Assembly (NCBI RefSeq): GCF_037546185.1
Contig: NZ_JAWMWH010000001.1
Span: 1,354,590 to 1,418,589 of the forward strand
Source of the DNA: Nicoliella lavandulae
GTDB lineage: Bacteria > Bacillota > Bacilli > Lactobacillales > Lactobacillaceae
Direction: 5' to 3'
DNA: 64,000 nucleotides
Every line of letters begins with the position of its first letter. Position 1 is the stretch's first letter. The position numbers and the translations under genes were made by a program. The notes under the pieces were generated by a model. That model made no database searches, had not been told where the DNA came from, and was given only the letters and a program-made list of their open reading frames with translations. Shown here piece after piece: positions 43,796 to 53,464 of the stretch.

Positions 43796-45058
43796 CTATT
43801 TATTACGACGACGGAACTTAAAGAATGGTGGTAAATCGTCATCATCATCATTATTATTTGATCCAGTATCGATGTTATTAGCATCAAATGGATCAAAGTT
43901 AGAACGTTCTGTTCCACCGTTTTGTGAACCACCATTAGCAGGATGGTTTGGAGTTGGGTTATCAATGTCCCAATTATCTAGTGGATCAGCTTGTCTTTGT
44001 CTAGGCTTAGTAACGTTGTCATTATCCATATCATTCGTCCGTGGCTTAGAAACATTTGTGATGTTATTGGAGTTACGATTAGCAGCTTTAGCGTGGTCTG
44101 CTTTATCAATTCCAGTAGCGATTACAGTTACCCGAACTTCATCACCAAGATCTTTATCAATTGAAGTTCCAAAGATAATATTAACATCATTACTAGTTGA
44201 TTGAGCAACGATTTGAGAAGCATCTTGAGCTTCAAATAATGATAGGTCAGGTCCACCAGTAATATTAAGTAATACTTGTTGAGCACCGTCAATAGAAGCT
44301 TCTAGTAATGGTGATGAAATTGCTTTCTTAGTAGCTTCGGCGGTTCTATTTTCACCAGTTGCAGAACCCACTCCCATTAATGCGGAACCTTGGTTTTGCA
44401 TTACCGTCTTAACATCAGCAAAGTCCAAGTTAACGTATCCAGGATTAGTAATTAAATCTGAAATTCCTTGAACCCCTTGTCGTAAAACATTATCAGCTTC
44501 CTTAAAAGCTTCCATCATTGGGGTCTTTTTATCTACCATTTCTAATAAACGATTATTAGCAATCACAATTAAGGTATCAACATTTTCTTTTAATGCTGCT
44601 ACTCCTTCAGCAGCATAACGAGAACGCTTAGGACCTTCGAAACTAAATGGTCTAGTAACTACACCAACAGTTAAAGCCCCTTGGTCCTTAGCAATTTTAG
44701 CAGCGATTGGAGCGGCACCATTTCCAGTACCACCACCCATTCCGGCAGTAACAAATACCATATCAGCGCCTTCAAGAGCTTCACCAATGGCTTCTTCGCT
44801 TTCTTCAGCTGCCTTACTACCTACTTCTGGGTTAGATCCGGCACCTAAGCCACGAGTCAGCTTGGGTCCTAATTGAATTTTAGTTTCTGCTTGGGAAGTA
44901 TCTAATGCCTGTACATCGGTATTTGCAACGATGAATTCAACACCCTTAACATCATCCGCAATCATTCGGTTAACAGCGTTACTTCCACCGCCACCAACTC
45001 CAATTACTTTTATTTTAGCACCTTTATTATTTTCAGATGCGTCTAGTGAAAATTCCAT
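43796..45058 (-). CDS. ftsZ: Cell-division GTPase FtsZ
   Basis: FtsZ polymerises into the Z ring. The 420-residue product has the tubulin signature GGGTGNGAAPIA near residue 108, GGGGSNAVNRM near 22, the T7 loop with NLDFADVKTVM near 209 and NNRLLEMV. A Gln/Asn-rich linker leads to a short C-terminal peptide, DDDDLPPFFKFRRRNK, matching the conserved tail that binds FtsA and SepF. The ATG has GAGGAAC upstream. It follows ftsA by 20 bases. Confidence 0.98.
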   Translation of the reverse strand: MEFSLDASENNKGAKIKVIGVGGGGSNAVNRMIADDVKGVEFIVANTDVQALDTSQAETKIQLGPKLTRGLGAGSNPEVGSKAAEESEEAIGEALEGADMVFVTAGMGGGTGNGAAPIAAKIAKDQGALTVGVVTRPFSFEGPKRSRYAAEGVAALKENVDTLIVIANNRLLEMVDKKTPMMEAFKEADNVLRQGVQGISDLITNPGYVNLDFADVKTVMQNQGSALMGVGSATGENRTAEATKKAISSPLLEASIDGAQQVLLNITGGPDLSLFEAQDASQIVAQSTSNDVNIIFGTSIDKDLGDEVRVTVIATGIDKADHAKAANRNSNNITNVSKPRTNDMDNDNVTKPRQRQADPLDNWDIDNPTPNHPANGGSQNGGTERSNFDPFDANNIDTGSNNNDDDDDLPPFFKFRRRNK

Positions 45059-45078
45059 TGTAAGTTCCTCCGTTTATT

Positions 45079-46425
45079 TTAGTCGTCAATCATATTCCGC
45101 CAAAACTTACCAAGTTTTTTTCTAATATTATTAGTTCGTTTAGGCTTATTATGACGATTTTCTTGTTGATAATTAGGTTCATCACCAAAATCATGATCTT
45201 GATAATCATAGTTTTCATTATTATCTTGATTAGATTCTTGATTATTAAGTTTAAGTGAAAAATCACTCTTTAGAACTGATCTAACTAACACTTCAATTTC
45301 ACTCATATTAGCCCGGTAAGAAACTAATGCTAATGCCAATGAATAAGACGGATGTCTTAATCCCATTTGATCAGGAATGAATAATCGAACACTAGTATTA
45401 AACATATCTGCAGCTAAAGCTGAAATTCCAGGTAAGGCTGCAACACCACCAGTTAAAACAATTCCACCAGGAAGACCTAATGCTGAAACACCATTAAGGC
45501 CTTGCTTTAATCGATCAAATATTTGTTCCAAACGAGCTTGAATAATTTCAGAAAGAATTTTTTCTGAAATTTGGGAAGGTTGACTTTGACCAACCACATC
45601 AATTGGGAACTTGCTCTCATCGGAAGCATCTACAGAATCAGCATATCCATAATCACGTTTTAGCTTTTCAGCACTCTCCATTGACGTATTTAAAACGACG
45701 GAAATATCCTTAGTAATAAATTCGCCACCTTCTTTATCAACAGTGGTAAATTTTAGTTGACGGTCATGAACAACTGAGGCAGTGGATTGACCCCCACCCA
45801 GGTCGATCAAAATCGTCCCAAAGTCTTGTTCACCATCATTTAAAATATACTTACCTAGTGCTAATGGATCAACAATTGTAGATTCAATGTTTAAACCAGC
45901 ACGTTCAACAGCACGTTCAACATTGTGAATGATTGTCCGAGGTCCCGTTATAATGTGCCCCCGCATTTCAAGGCGCACTCCGACCATCCCTCTAGGATCT
46001 TTAATTCCATCAAAACCATCAACAATAAATTGGTCAGGAATTGCATCAATTACTTGTCTTTCTGGTGGTAGATTTTTAACCATTGCAGACGTAGTTACTT
46101 GTTGAACATCTGCATCTCTAATTTCTCTTGATTGGTCTGAAATTGCAACCATTCCGCTACAAGGTTCAATTTTAATTAAGTTAGCAGGGATTCCTACCAC
46201 GACATCGTGGATTTGAATACTAGCTTTTTCTTCTGCCTGGGTAACCGCATTTTTGATTGATTCGGCCGCTTTATCAATGTCAACGATAATTCCACGATCA
46301 ACACCTTCTGAAGGTGAATTACCAACGCCTAAAACGTTCATTTGACCTTTGACTTCTTCAGCAACAATAACCTTGATTGAGGTTGTTCCAATATCCAGTC
46401 CAATATACATTCCTGAATTATCCAT
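45079..46425 (-). CDS. ftsA: Cell-division protein FtsA
   Basis: FtsA is the actin-like membrane anchor for FtsZ. The 448-residue product starts MDNSGMYIGLDIGTTSIKV and has DLGGGQSTASVV near residue 206, PGGIVLTGGVAALPG near 330 and a C-terminal amphipathic helix (NNIRKKLGKFWRNMIDD) that docks to the membrane. The gap of 150 bases before it, unusual inside the dcw operon, may hold a promoter (46520-46547). Confidence 0.96.
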   Translation of the reverse strand: MDNSGMYIGLDIGTTSIKVIVAEEVKGQMNVLGVGNSPSEGVDRGIIVDIDKAAESIKNAVTQAEEKASIQIHDVVVGIPANLIKIEPCSGMVAISDQSREIRDADVQQVTTSAMVKNLPPERQVIDAIPDQFIVDGFDGIKDPRGMVGVRLEMRGHIITGPRTIIHNVERAVERAGLNIESTIVDPLALGKYILNDGEQDFGTILIDLGGGQSTASVVHDRQLKFTTVDKEGGEFITKDISVVLNTSMESAEKLKRDYGYADSVDASDESKFPIDVVGQSQPSQISEKILSEIIQARLEQIFDRLKQGLNGVSALGLPGGIVLTGGVAALPGISALAADMFNTSVRLFIPDQMGLRHPSYSLALALVSYRANMSEIEVLVRSVLKSDFSLKLNNQESNQDNNENYDYQDHDFGDEPNYQQENRHNKPKRTNNIRKKLGKFWRNMIDD

Positions 46426-46519
46426 ACTTACCGGGAAACCTCCAATGTGTTAGATTATTTTTAATTAATTAGTATTAATTCTATCTTATCATTTTATTAA
46501 TAATAAATCGCTTAAAATC

Positions 46520-46547
46520 AAGATAATTTTAACATAAACATTGTCAT
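46520..46547 (-). promoter_or_regulatory. Possible internal promoter before ftsA
   Basis: Minus-strand ATGACA (46542-46547), 16-base spacer, TATCTT (46520-46525) in the only long gap of the dcw operon. No terminator follows divIB, so this would add to read-through for ftsA-ftsZ. Confidence 0.35.
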
Positions 46548-46575
46548 TACAAAAGATTAACGAAGAATATTAATA

Positions 46576-47421
46576 CTATTTTTTATTTTTAATTGGGTAA
46601 GAATAAGCTCCTACTTCTAGATTAATTACTGATGCCTTTTTAATTTTAGAAACTATTGATGGATAGTAACTCATCTTCGAAGCAAAATTAGTACTCTTGG
46701 CATACACAATATTCTTATCATGCATTTCAACTTTAATTCGCTGCGGATCATAACTAGTTGGAGCTTTGGTAATTTTAACAATATTTTTTTGAATTGACTT
46801 TGATAACTTATGATATTGAATGGTAATTGACTTTAAATTATTATTCGGTTTAAAGTTCACAAAAATGGGCTCATCCATATTAGGAGTAATCGTGTATTTA
46901 TTAATAATTTCACCATTATCAACTACAATATAATAACGATTTTTTAAATATAAATAACCGGCAGTACCATACTCCTTAACATTTAAAGTGACGTGGTTCC
47001 ACCCATGAATTTTTAACTGAGCACTTTTCAGTTGTGGATTTTTCTTCAAAAAATCAGCAACAATTTGACCACGATGGTTAAATGTATGAATAATCGAATT
47101 ACCAGTCTTTAATGGAATTGTAGCTTGTAAGGTATCGGCATTTAATTTATTATTTCCACTAATTGACTTTGAAGCAATACGACTCAATGGTGATACTAAA
47201 TAAATTAAAAATAATAACAACAATAGTAGCCCAGTCATTACACTAATGAACTTAGCTAAGTTACGATTAAAGTTTAAATGTAGCTTTTTTAAACCACTAA
47301 ACTTATTAAATCGATTATTTTTTTTAGTTATCTTAGCTTCTTTTTGATACTGCTTTTGATATTGTTCCCACGGAGTTTGTCCAGCATCATCTTGGTGCTT
47401 AAACTTATCAAATTTCGCCAT
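46576..47421 (-). CDS. divIB: Cell-division protein DivIB/FtsQ
   Basis: DivIB links early and late divisome proteins. The 281-residue product has a basic cytosolic N-terminus of about 55 residues, one helix (about 57-80, FISVMTGLLLLLLFLIYLVSPL), a POTRA domain (ISGNNKLNADTLQATIPL onward) and the beta domain outside the cell. It follows murG by 23 bases. The ftsQ position in this operon confirms the call. Confidence 0.93.
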   Translation of the reverse strand: MAKFDKFKHQDDAGQTPWEQYQKQYQKEAKITKKNNRFNKFSGLKKLHLNFNRNLAKFISVMTGLLLLLLFLIYLVSPLSRIASKSISGNNKLNADTLQATIPLKTGNSIIHTFNHRGQIVADFLKKNPQLKSAQLKIHGWNHVTLNVKEYGTAGYLYLKNRYYIVVDNGEIINKYTITPNMDEPIFVNFKPNNNLKSITIQYHKLSKSIQKNIVKITKAPTSYDPQRIKVEMHDKNIVYAKSTNFASKMSYYPSIVSKIKKASVINLEVGAYSYPIKNKK

Positions 47422-47444
47422 TGAACAAACTCCTTTCAGTAACC

Positions 47445-48542
47445 TTAATCGTTATTAATTACATTTTTCATTGTTTGATACAAACGAGTGGCTGCATCTG
47501 GTACCCCAATTTTTTTAGAATTATTAGCCATCCAAGCTCTTTTTTCATCATTATGCATTAACTGATCAACACTATCCACTAGTGTCTTAGCATTTAAGTC
47601 GTCTTCTTTAATCATTAATGCAGCATCACTATCAACTAAACTTTTAGCATTCTTAGTTTGATGATCGGCAGTAACATAAGGGCTTGGAATTAAAATCGCT
47701 GGAATTCCAACCGCTGTAATTTCCGCCAAACTAGTTGCTCCAGCCCGACCCACAATCAATGATACCTTCGGTAATACTTCAGGCATATTCGCAATATAGG
47801 GTTTTACCACGATATTAGGTCCCAATTGATGACTACTTAATGCCTGTTTAACATCAATATAACGATTTTGACCAGTAATAAATACTACTTGATATTTACG
47901 TTTACTAAATTCATCCATTGCATCAACTGCTGATTGATTGATTTTCAATGCTCCTTGACTACCACCGAAAATTAAAACAGTTGGTACATCGTCTTTTAAT
48001 CCATATTCAGACCATGAAAAGTTACTAACCACATTGGCAGCTTGTTGAGCCCGTGGATTACCAACAAATTTAACTTTATTCACTGGGAACTGACTTTCAG
48101 CAGCATGAAATGCAATTCCAATTCGATCAACGTAACGTGATAGAAATCGATTGGTCAAGCCAACCAAACTATTTTGCTCGTGAATCATTGTTTTAATATG
48201 CATTCGGTGAGCAGCATAAACAACGGCACCAGATACATAACCACCCGTTCCGATTACTATATCTGGCTTGAATTGCTTAATAATCTTCTTCGAATCGTGA
48301 ACACTTCTTAAAAATAATCCAACTGTTTTAAAATTATCAAGAGATAAGGAACGTTTAAAACCCTGAATTTTTAATTCTTTAAACGGAATTCCGCGTTGTG
48401 GAACAATATCTTTTTCTAGTCCGCGCGTGGAACCAATATATAAAATTTCTGAGTCAGGTTCTTGTTTTTTTACCTCTTCGATCAATGCAAGTGCTGGATA
48501 AATATGCCCACCAGTACCTCCGCCTGATACAATTAAACGCAT
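47445..48542 (-). CDS. murG: UDP-GlcNAc:lipid I transferase MurG
   Basis: MurG makes lipid II by adding GlcNAc to lipid I on the inner membrane face. The 365-residue product starts MRLIVSGGGTGGHIYPAL and has the second half GGSQGALKINQS near residue 185, followed by GRAGATSLAEI near 255 for nucleotide-sugar binding. It overlaps the murD stop codon by one base. Confidence 0.97.
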   Translation of the reverse strand: MRLIVSGGGTGGHIYPALALIEEVKKQEPDSEILYIGSTRGLEKDIVPQRGIPFKELKIQGFKRSLSLDNFKTVGLFLRSVHDSKKIIKQFKPDIVIGTGGYVSGAVVYAAHRMHIKTMIHEQNSLVGLTNRFLSRYVDRIGIAFHAAESQFPVNKVKFVGNPRAQQAANVVSNFSWSEYGLKDDVPTVLIFGGSQGALKINQSAVDAMDEFSKRKYQVVFITGQNRYIDVKQALSSHQLGPNIVVKPYIANMPEVLPKVSLIVGRAGATSLAEITAVGIPAILIPSPYVTADHQTKNAKSLVDSDAALMIKEDDLNAKTLVDSVDQLMHNDEKRAWMANNSKKIGVPDAATRLYQTMKNVINND

Positions 48543-49918
48543 TATTTTTCCTCCTGTTTTCCAGTTAACTTCTCAACATCATGAATGAATCGTTCACCAC
48601 GTTCTTCAAACGTTTTAAACTGATCCCAACTAGCATTAGCTGGTGATAGTAAGATAATATCACCACGTTCACTCATGTGATAAGCAGCTGGAACTGCTTG
48701 ATCTAAATTATCAACGATCTCAATTGATTTAATGCCAGCTTTTTGGGCTGCATCAGCTAACAAATGTTTTGCTTCACCGAATAACACAATACCCTTTACA
48801 TGCTCTTTTAAATCTGGAATTAATTTATCAAAATGATAGCCCCGATCCAATCCGCCAGCTAATAATACAATTGGACGATGAAATCCTCTTAGCGCAACTT
48901 GAGTTGCTTCAATGTCAGTTGCTTTAGAGTCATTATAATACTTACGGCCATCAGCTGTTAATACATATTGTAAACGATGCCGAACCCCGCCAAAAGTCAT
49001 TAAGACATGCCGAATTGATTCATTATCTTTGCCCATAATCTTAGCCACTGCAATGGCAGCAAGGGCATTTTCTACGTTTTGGTCACCAGGAATTCTAACT
49101 TCTTCAGCATCCATGATGTAATCTGACTTAAAATAAAGTTTTCCATTTAGTTCATAGGCACCAGCTTTAGATTTAGCTAGCCTAGAAAACGGCACTATCT
49201 TAGCCTTACTCCGGTTACTTAATTCCTGTAGTTCATCAGAATCAAAATTGACAACAAAATAATCATCAGCAGTTTGATTCATCGTGATTCGCATTTTAGC
49301 ATTAACGTAGTTTTCACGAGTTTTATGATAATCCAAGTGATTAGCAAAAATATTAGTTAACACAGCAATATGGGGGTGCAGCTCGGTAATTCCTAATAAC
49401 ATGAAACTAGAAATTTCCATTACAATCGTATCATCTACATGTGCTTGTTCAGCTACTTTTGAAGCTGATACCCCAATATTACCAACGGCATAAGCGTGCC
49501 CTGATTTTCGATTTTGATTCAACATTTCAGTAATCATCGTTGTCGTCGTTGTTTTTCCATTACTTCCAGTAACACAGATTAGCTGTCCTTCATTAATTTC
49601 ACTAGCTAGTTCAACTTCAGTAATAATTGGCATTTTTAGTGCCATTGCTTTTTTTACAACAACGTTATCATAATTAATGCCAGGATTTTTTACCATTAAA
49701 TCAAAATCTGCATCTAATAGATCATCTGGATGCCCACCAGTAATTAATTTAACCTTAGGACTTAATGCTGTTAGTCCAGTCAATTTTCCCTTATCTTGAG
49801 CATCATTCATCGTAACCTTAGCACCAAGTTGAATCAATAAATTAGCAGCATTAATTCCACTTTTACCGGCTCCTAAAATCAGTACGTTTTTGCCTTGATA
49901 ATTACTAATATTTTTCAT
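48542..49918 (-). CDS. murD: UDP-N-acetylmuramoyl-L-alanine:D-glutamate ligase
   Basis: MurD adds D-Glu to the peptidoglycan precursor. The 458-residue product has the N-terminal Rossmann-like UDP-binding domain (GAGKSGINAANLL), the ATP loop TGSNGKTTTTTMI near residue 117 and the C-terminal YNDSKATDIEAT and LAGGLDRG motifs. It follows mraY by 13 bases and overlaps murG by one base. murC is not in this cluster, as usual for lactobacilli. Confidence 0.97.
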   Translation of the reverse strand: MKNISNYQGKNVLILGAGKSGINAANLLIQLGAKVTMNDAQDKGKLTGLTALSPKVKLITGGHPDDLLDADFDLMVKNPGINYDNVVVKKAMALKMPIITEVELASEINEGQLICVTGSNGKTTTTTMITEMLNQNRKSGHAYAVGNIGVSASKVAEQAHVDDTIVMEISSFMLLGITELHPHIAVLTNIFANHLDYHKTRENYVNAKMRITMNQTADDYFVVNFDSDELQELSNRSKAKIVPFSRLAKSKAGAYELNGKLYFKSDYIMDAEEVRIPGDQNVENALAAIAVAKIMGKDNESIRHVLMTFGGVRHRLQYVLTADGRKYYNDSKATDIEATQVALRGFHRPIVLLAGGLDRGYHFDKLIPDLKEHVKGIVLFGEAKHLLADAAQKAGIKSIEIVDNLDQAVPAAYHMSERGDIILLSPANASWDQFKTFEERGERFIHDVEKLTGKQEEK

Positions 49919-49931
49919 AATCTACCCCCAC

Positions 49932-50885
49932 TTAAATAATGAATAAGACTCCAGTAACTGCTGTAATCAGGCCAATTAGCCAAAAGACAATGTCAATTTT
50001 CCATTCGGACCAACCACTCATTTCAAAATGATGGTGAATTGGTGACATTTTAAAAATTCGTTTACCAGTTAATTTAAATGATGCTACTTGAAGGATAACA
50101 CTAAGCGTTTCCATCACGAACACAATTCCAATCCAAATTAACGATAATTCATGGTGCAATAAAATTGAGACAGCAGCTAAGGCGCCACCAAGTGCGAGTG
50201 ATCCCATATCACCCATGAAAATTTGTGCAGGCTTATGATTAAAAATCATAAACGCAGCTAATGCTCCAGCTACTGAAGAACAAAAAATCATCACTTCAAA
50301 CTGGCCTTGTGCATGTGCAATTACACCATATGCACCAAATGCAATTATTGAAAGCCCAGCAACTAGTCCATCTAGACCATCAGTTAGATTAACTGCGTTA
50401 GAAAAACCAGTTAACCAAACTACGATAAAGACTACATATAACCAGCCTAAATGTAAATCACCGTATCCAGGGATATGAAGAGCTAATGGGAAGTATAGGC
50501 TATAGACCCACGTTAGTAATAACCCACCAACAATTTGTCCTAAAAGTTTTTGCCACGCTTTAAGGCCTTCATTTTGGCGTTTAAATAGTTTTATACTATC
50601 ATCCCACATTCCCAACAAACCATATAGTACCAAAATAAACACTAAAATTAGTAGTGTCGGACGCATTTGTCCAACGGCAAACGAATAACAAATGCTAGTA
50701 ATCACGATTGCAATGATAAACCATAGGCCACCCATTGTAGGAGTTCCTGATTTTTTTTCATGCCACTTAGGACCTTCTTCTCTAATCATTTGTCCTTCAT
50801 GCTTAGCCCTGAAATACTTAATCAGATGCGGCATCCCAATTAAAGTAATTGCGAAGCTAATAATTAGCGGTAGAATCCAATTCAT
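49932..50885 (-). CDS. mraY: Phospho-N-acetylmuramoyl-pentapeptide transferase
   Basis: MraY makes lipid I by transferring phospho-MurNAc-pentapeptide to undecaprenyl phosphate. The 317-residue product has about ten helices and the family motifs PTMGGLWFI, NAVNLTDGLDGL (catalytic Asp), FMGDMGSLALGG and the C-terminal PIHHHFEMSGW. It follows the PBP gene by 17 bases. Confidence 0.97.
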   Translation of the reverse strand: MNWILPLIISFAITLIGMPHLIKYFRAKHEGQMIREEGPKWHEKKSGTPTMGGLWFIIAIVITSICYSFAVGQMRPTLLILVFILVLYGLLGMWDDSIKLFKRQNEGLKAWQKLLGQIVGGLLLTWVYSLYFPLALHIPGYGDLHLGWLYVVFIVVWLTGFSNAVNLTDGLDGLVAGLSIIAFGAYGVIAHAQGQFEVMIFCSSVAGALAAFMIFNHKPAQIFMGDMGSLALGGALAAVSILLHHELSLIWIGIVFVMETLSVILQVASFKLTGKRIFKMSPIHHHFEMSGWSEWKIDIVFWLIGLITAVTGVLFII

Positions 50886-50902
50886 AATTTTATCAATCCT
50901 TA

Positions 50903-53062
50903 TTATTTATTAAATTTAATACTCAAAACATCATTTGACTTAATTGTTTTGCCGGCAGCAATACTTTGTGAACTAACTGAACCCTCACCACTAGCTTTCA
51001 ATTTCAAACCGGTTAATTGGCAATAGACTGCTACATCAGACTCAGACCAACCTTTCAAGTTCATCATTGTCTGAGATCCATTCGTTAGCAGCAATACTTT
51101 ACGATTCTTAAATACTTTTTCACCACTAACAATTGATTGTTTAGTAACTGTATCACCATTACCAATCACAGTTGCTTGTAAACCAGCATCATTTAATTTA
51201 GCTTTAGCAGTTGATACATTTTCACTAATTACACTAGGCATCGTGACCGAATTACTATCACTAGCAGTAGCACTATCTTCAGACAATGCTCGTTTTAAAA
51301 CCGGATTAAAAACTTCAGCTAAATATTGCGAAGCCGTCTTTTGACCATTTAAATTAGGTTGTTTCATAGTAACGTACATCACATACTTAGGATCATTAGC
51401 AGGTGCCATTCCTGCAACTGAGTAAAGATAACTATCATCACCAGAAGCATAGCCACCTGCTCCGTTACTAACTTGCGCCGTCCCGGTCTTAACTGCAACC
51501 CGATAACCAGGAATTTTATAATCTGCTCCAATCCCATATGGTTTATAAACAACATCTTCCATGTGTTCTCGAACTTGTTTGGCTGTATCAGCAGTAATTG
51601 GAGTGCCAACTACTTGCTTAGGATAGGACTTAACAACCTTATTCGTTGTCGGATTTACGATTTTGGTAATGAAACGTGGCTCTAACATCTTCCCGTTATT
51701 AGAAACGGCAGATAATGCCCGCATTACTTGCATTGCAGTTACTTGAATCCCTTGCCCAAAGGCAGTATTAGCCTGTTCAATTGGGTATCTAAATTGAATG
51801 CTTCCAGCCTGTTCACCATCTAAGCCAGTGTTAACACTCTTTAAGAATTGGAATCGTTTAACATAGTCAAGCCAAGTGCTAGGCCCCATGTTTTGTTCTA
51901 GATGTGCCATGGCAACGTTACTAGAGAGAGCAAATCCTTTATTATAAGTAATGGTTCCCCAACCATTAGGGTTCCAATCTGGAACAATATTTCCATCAAT
52001 ATTATACTTACCAGATTGATAATAAGCATTTCCATTATAGTTCTTACTATTAATCGCAGCGGCCATTGTAAAAATCTTCATGGTTGAACCTGGTTCATAT
52101 TGATCTTCAACTAGCGTATCACGCCAAATATTAGAAATTCCTTCTTTATTAGTTGCATTAAATGTTGGCCGTTGAGTGGCAGCTAAGATTTCACCAGTCT
52201 TTGCATTCATCAAGACTGCATTCATTGATGATGGATGTACCTGAGCATATACAGTCGACATCTCAGTTTCTAATAATGTCTGGAGCCGATAGTCTAACGT
52301 GGTATAAATATTATCACCATTCTTGGCTGGCTTATCCTTCTTAACCCCATTTGGTAATTGGTATCCATAAACATCATTTTGGACCTTCTTAATCCCATTA
52401 GTTCCTGTTAGATAGTTGTTAAATGCCTTTTCAATCCCCATTTGACCAACCAGGTTAGTACTGTCAGTTTTATTGTTAGTAACCGGTGAAGCAATTCCAA
52501 TTAAATGTGATGCAAAGATTCCATTTGGATATAACCGCGATTGCTGTTGAATAAAGTTAATTCCTCGAAGGTGTGCAGCATCAATTTTTTGCTTCGTTGT
52601 TAATGAAATATTTTGTCCAGCACTACCAAATTCCACTTGAAAAGCCTTTTTGTTCACTGGGTTTAAGTCTTTTAAAGCCTTCTTGTAAGAAATGGGCAAG
52701 TATTTAGACAATACTTTAGCTACTTTAGTTTTATCATTAACATAAATTGGCTTACCGTCAACACTTTTTTGATTTTTATCTAATACCGCATACATAGAAT
52801 AAGTGCTGGTATCCTCTGCAATTGGTTGATTATTTGCATCATAAATAGTTCCACGTTTGGACTTTAGGACACTAGTTTGAGTGTATAAGTTTTGTGCTTG
52901 GCTCGTTAAATTAATGTCTCGAACGTTTTTAAAAATTCCCACATATGAAAAACGAATAATCATCACACCAAAAACGAAAAGGGATAGCCATAAAAGGCTT
53001 ACCCCATATTTTTTACGATTTTTTTTGATTGAACGTTTTCCAATTAAAGATCCTTTTCTCAT
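50903..53062 (-). CDS. Septal penicillin-binding transpeptidase (PBP2X/FtsI type)
   Basis: A class B PBP that cross-links septal peptidoglycan with FtsW. The 719-residue product has a basic cytosolic stretch, one helix (about 24-44), a dimerisation domain, and the transpeptidase with the SxxK motif EPGSTMKIF near residue 335, SSN in ALSSNVAMAH near 392 and KTG in VKTGTAQV near 530. Two PASTA domains close it (about 600-660 and 665-719). It overlaps the ftsL stop codon by four bases. Confidence 0.95.
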   Translation of the reverse strand: MRKGSLIGKRSIKKNRKKYGVSLLWLSLFVFGVMIIRFSYVGIFKNVRDINLTSQAQNLYTQTSVLKSKRGTIYDANNQPIAEDTSTYSMYAVLDKNQKSVDGKPIYVNDKTKVAKVLSKYLPISYKKALKDLNPVNKKAFQVEFGSAGQNISLTTKQKIDAAHLRGINFIQQQSRLYPNGIFASHLIGIASPVTNNKTDSTNLVGQMGIEKAFNNYLTGTNGIKKVQNDVYGYQLPNGVKKDKPAKNGDNIYTTLDYRLQTLLETEMSTVYAQVHPSSMNAVLMNAKTGEILAATQRPTFNATNKEGISNIWRDTLVEDQYEPGSTMKIFTMAAAINSKNYNGNAYYQSGKYNIDGNIVPDWNPNGWGTITYNKGFALSSNVAMAHLEQNMGPSTWLDYVKRFQFLKSVNTGLDGEQAGSIQFRYPIEQANTAFGQGIQVTAMQVMRALSAVSNNGKMLEPRFITKIVNPTTNKVVKSYPKQVVGTPITADTAKQVREHMEDVVYKPYGIGADYKIPGYRVAVKTGTAQVSNGAGGYASGDDSYLYSVAGMAPANDPKYVMYVTMKQPNLNGQKTASQYLAEVFNPVLKRALSEDSATASDSNSVTMPSVISENVSTAKAKLNDAGLQATVIGNGDTVTKQSIVSGEKVFKNRKVLLLTNGSQTMMNLKGWSESDVAVYCQLTGLKLKASGEGSVSSQSIAAGKTIKSNDVLSIKFNK

Positions 53063-53442
53063 TTTCTAACATTCCTTATATTATTATTAGAAAGCGATAA
53101 TCCATTCTTTTGAGCAATACTTTGTAAGCGACTGCTACTTTGTAGTTCGCTAATTTCTTGCTTCAGGTTTCCATTATCGTTATGTATTTTTTCTACATTT
53201 TGGTTTACATCTTGTAAATCTTGTTGAGACGCACTAAACCCATTTTTAGCTGCAATTGTAAATAGAGTCAACAACAAAATAGTAACTAAAAAGAAAGAGT
53301 ATAATAACTTTTCTACTTTAGTTAACTTAAACTTTTTATGCGATTTAGGACTTCTGGATGGCTGCACCTGTTTCTCTTTATTATCACCACCAGAAGGGAC
53401 TACTTCGTCTGGGGCTTGAACATACATACTTCTTTCCATCAT
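53059..53442 (-). CDS. ftsL: Cell-division protein FtsL
   Basis: A 127-residue bitopic protein with a charged N-terminus of about 55 residues, one helix (about 53-73, LLYSFFLVTILLLTLFTIAA) and an extracellular coiled coil (NVEKIHNDNGNLKQEISELQ). FtsL forms the FtsQLB complex with DivIB. The family is poorly conserved; position between rsmH and the PBP gene and the topology support the call. Start ATG 53442 after GGAG with 8-base spacing. Confidence 0.9.
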   Translation of the reverse strand: MMERSMYVQAPDEVVPSGGDNKEKQVQPSRSPKSHKKFKLTKVEKLLYSFFLVTILLLTLFTIAAKNGFSASQQDLQDVNQNVEKIHNDNGNLKQEISELQSSSRLQSIAQKNGLSLSNNNIRNVRK

Positions 53443-53464
53443 AAGTATCACTCCAATTCATTAA

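Noticed and set aside
46426..46575. Small gene in the 150-base gap before ftsA
   Set aside because: AT-rich, with no ribosome-site-led frame of useful length; only a weak promoter is suggested.
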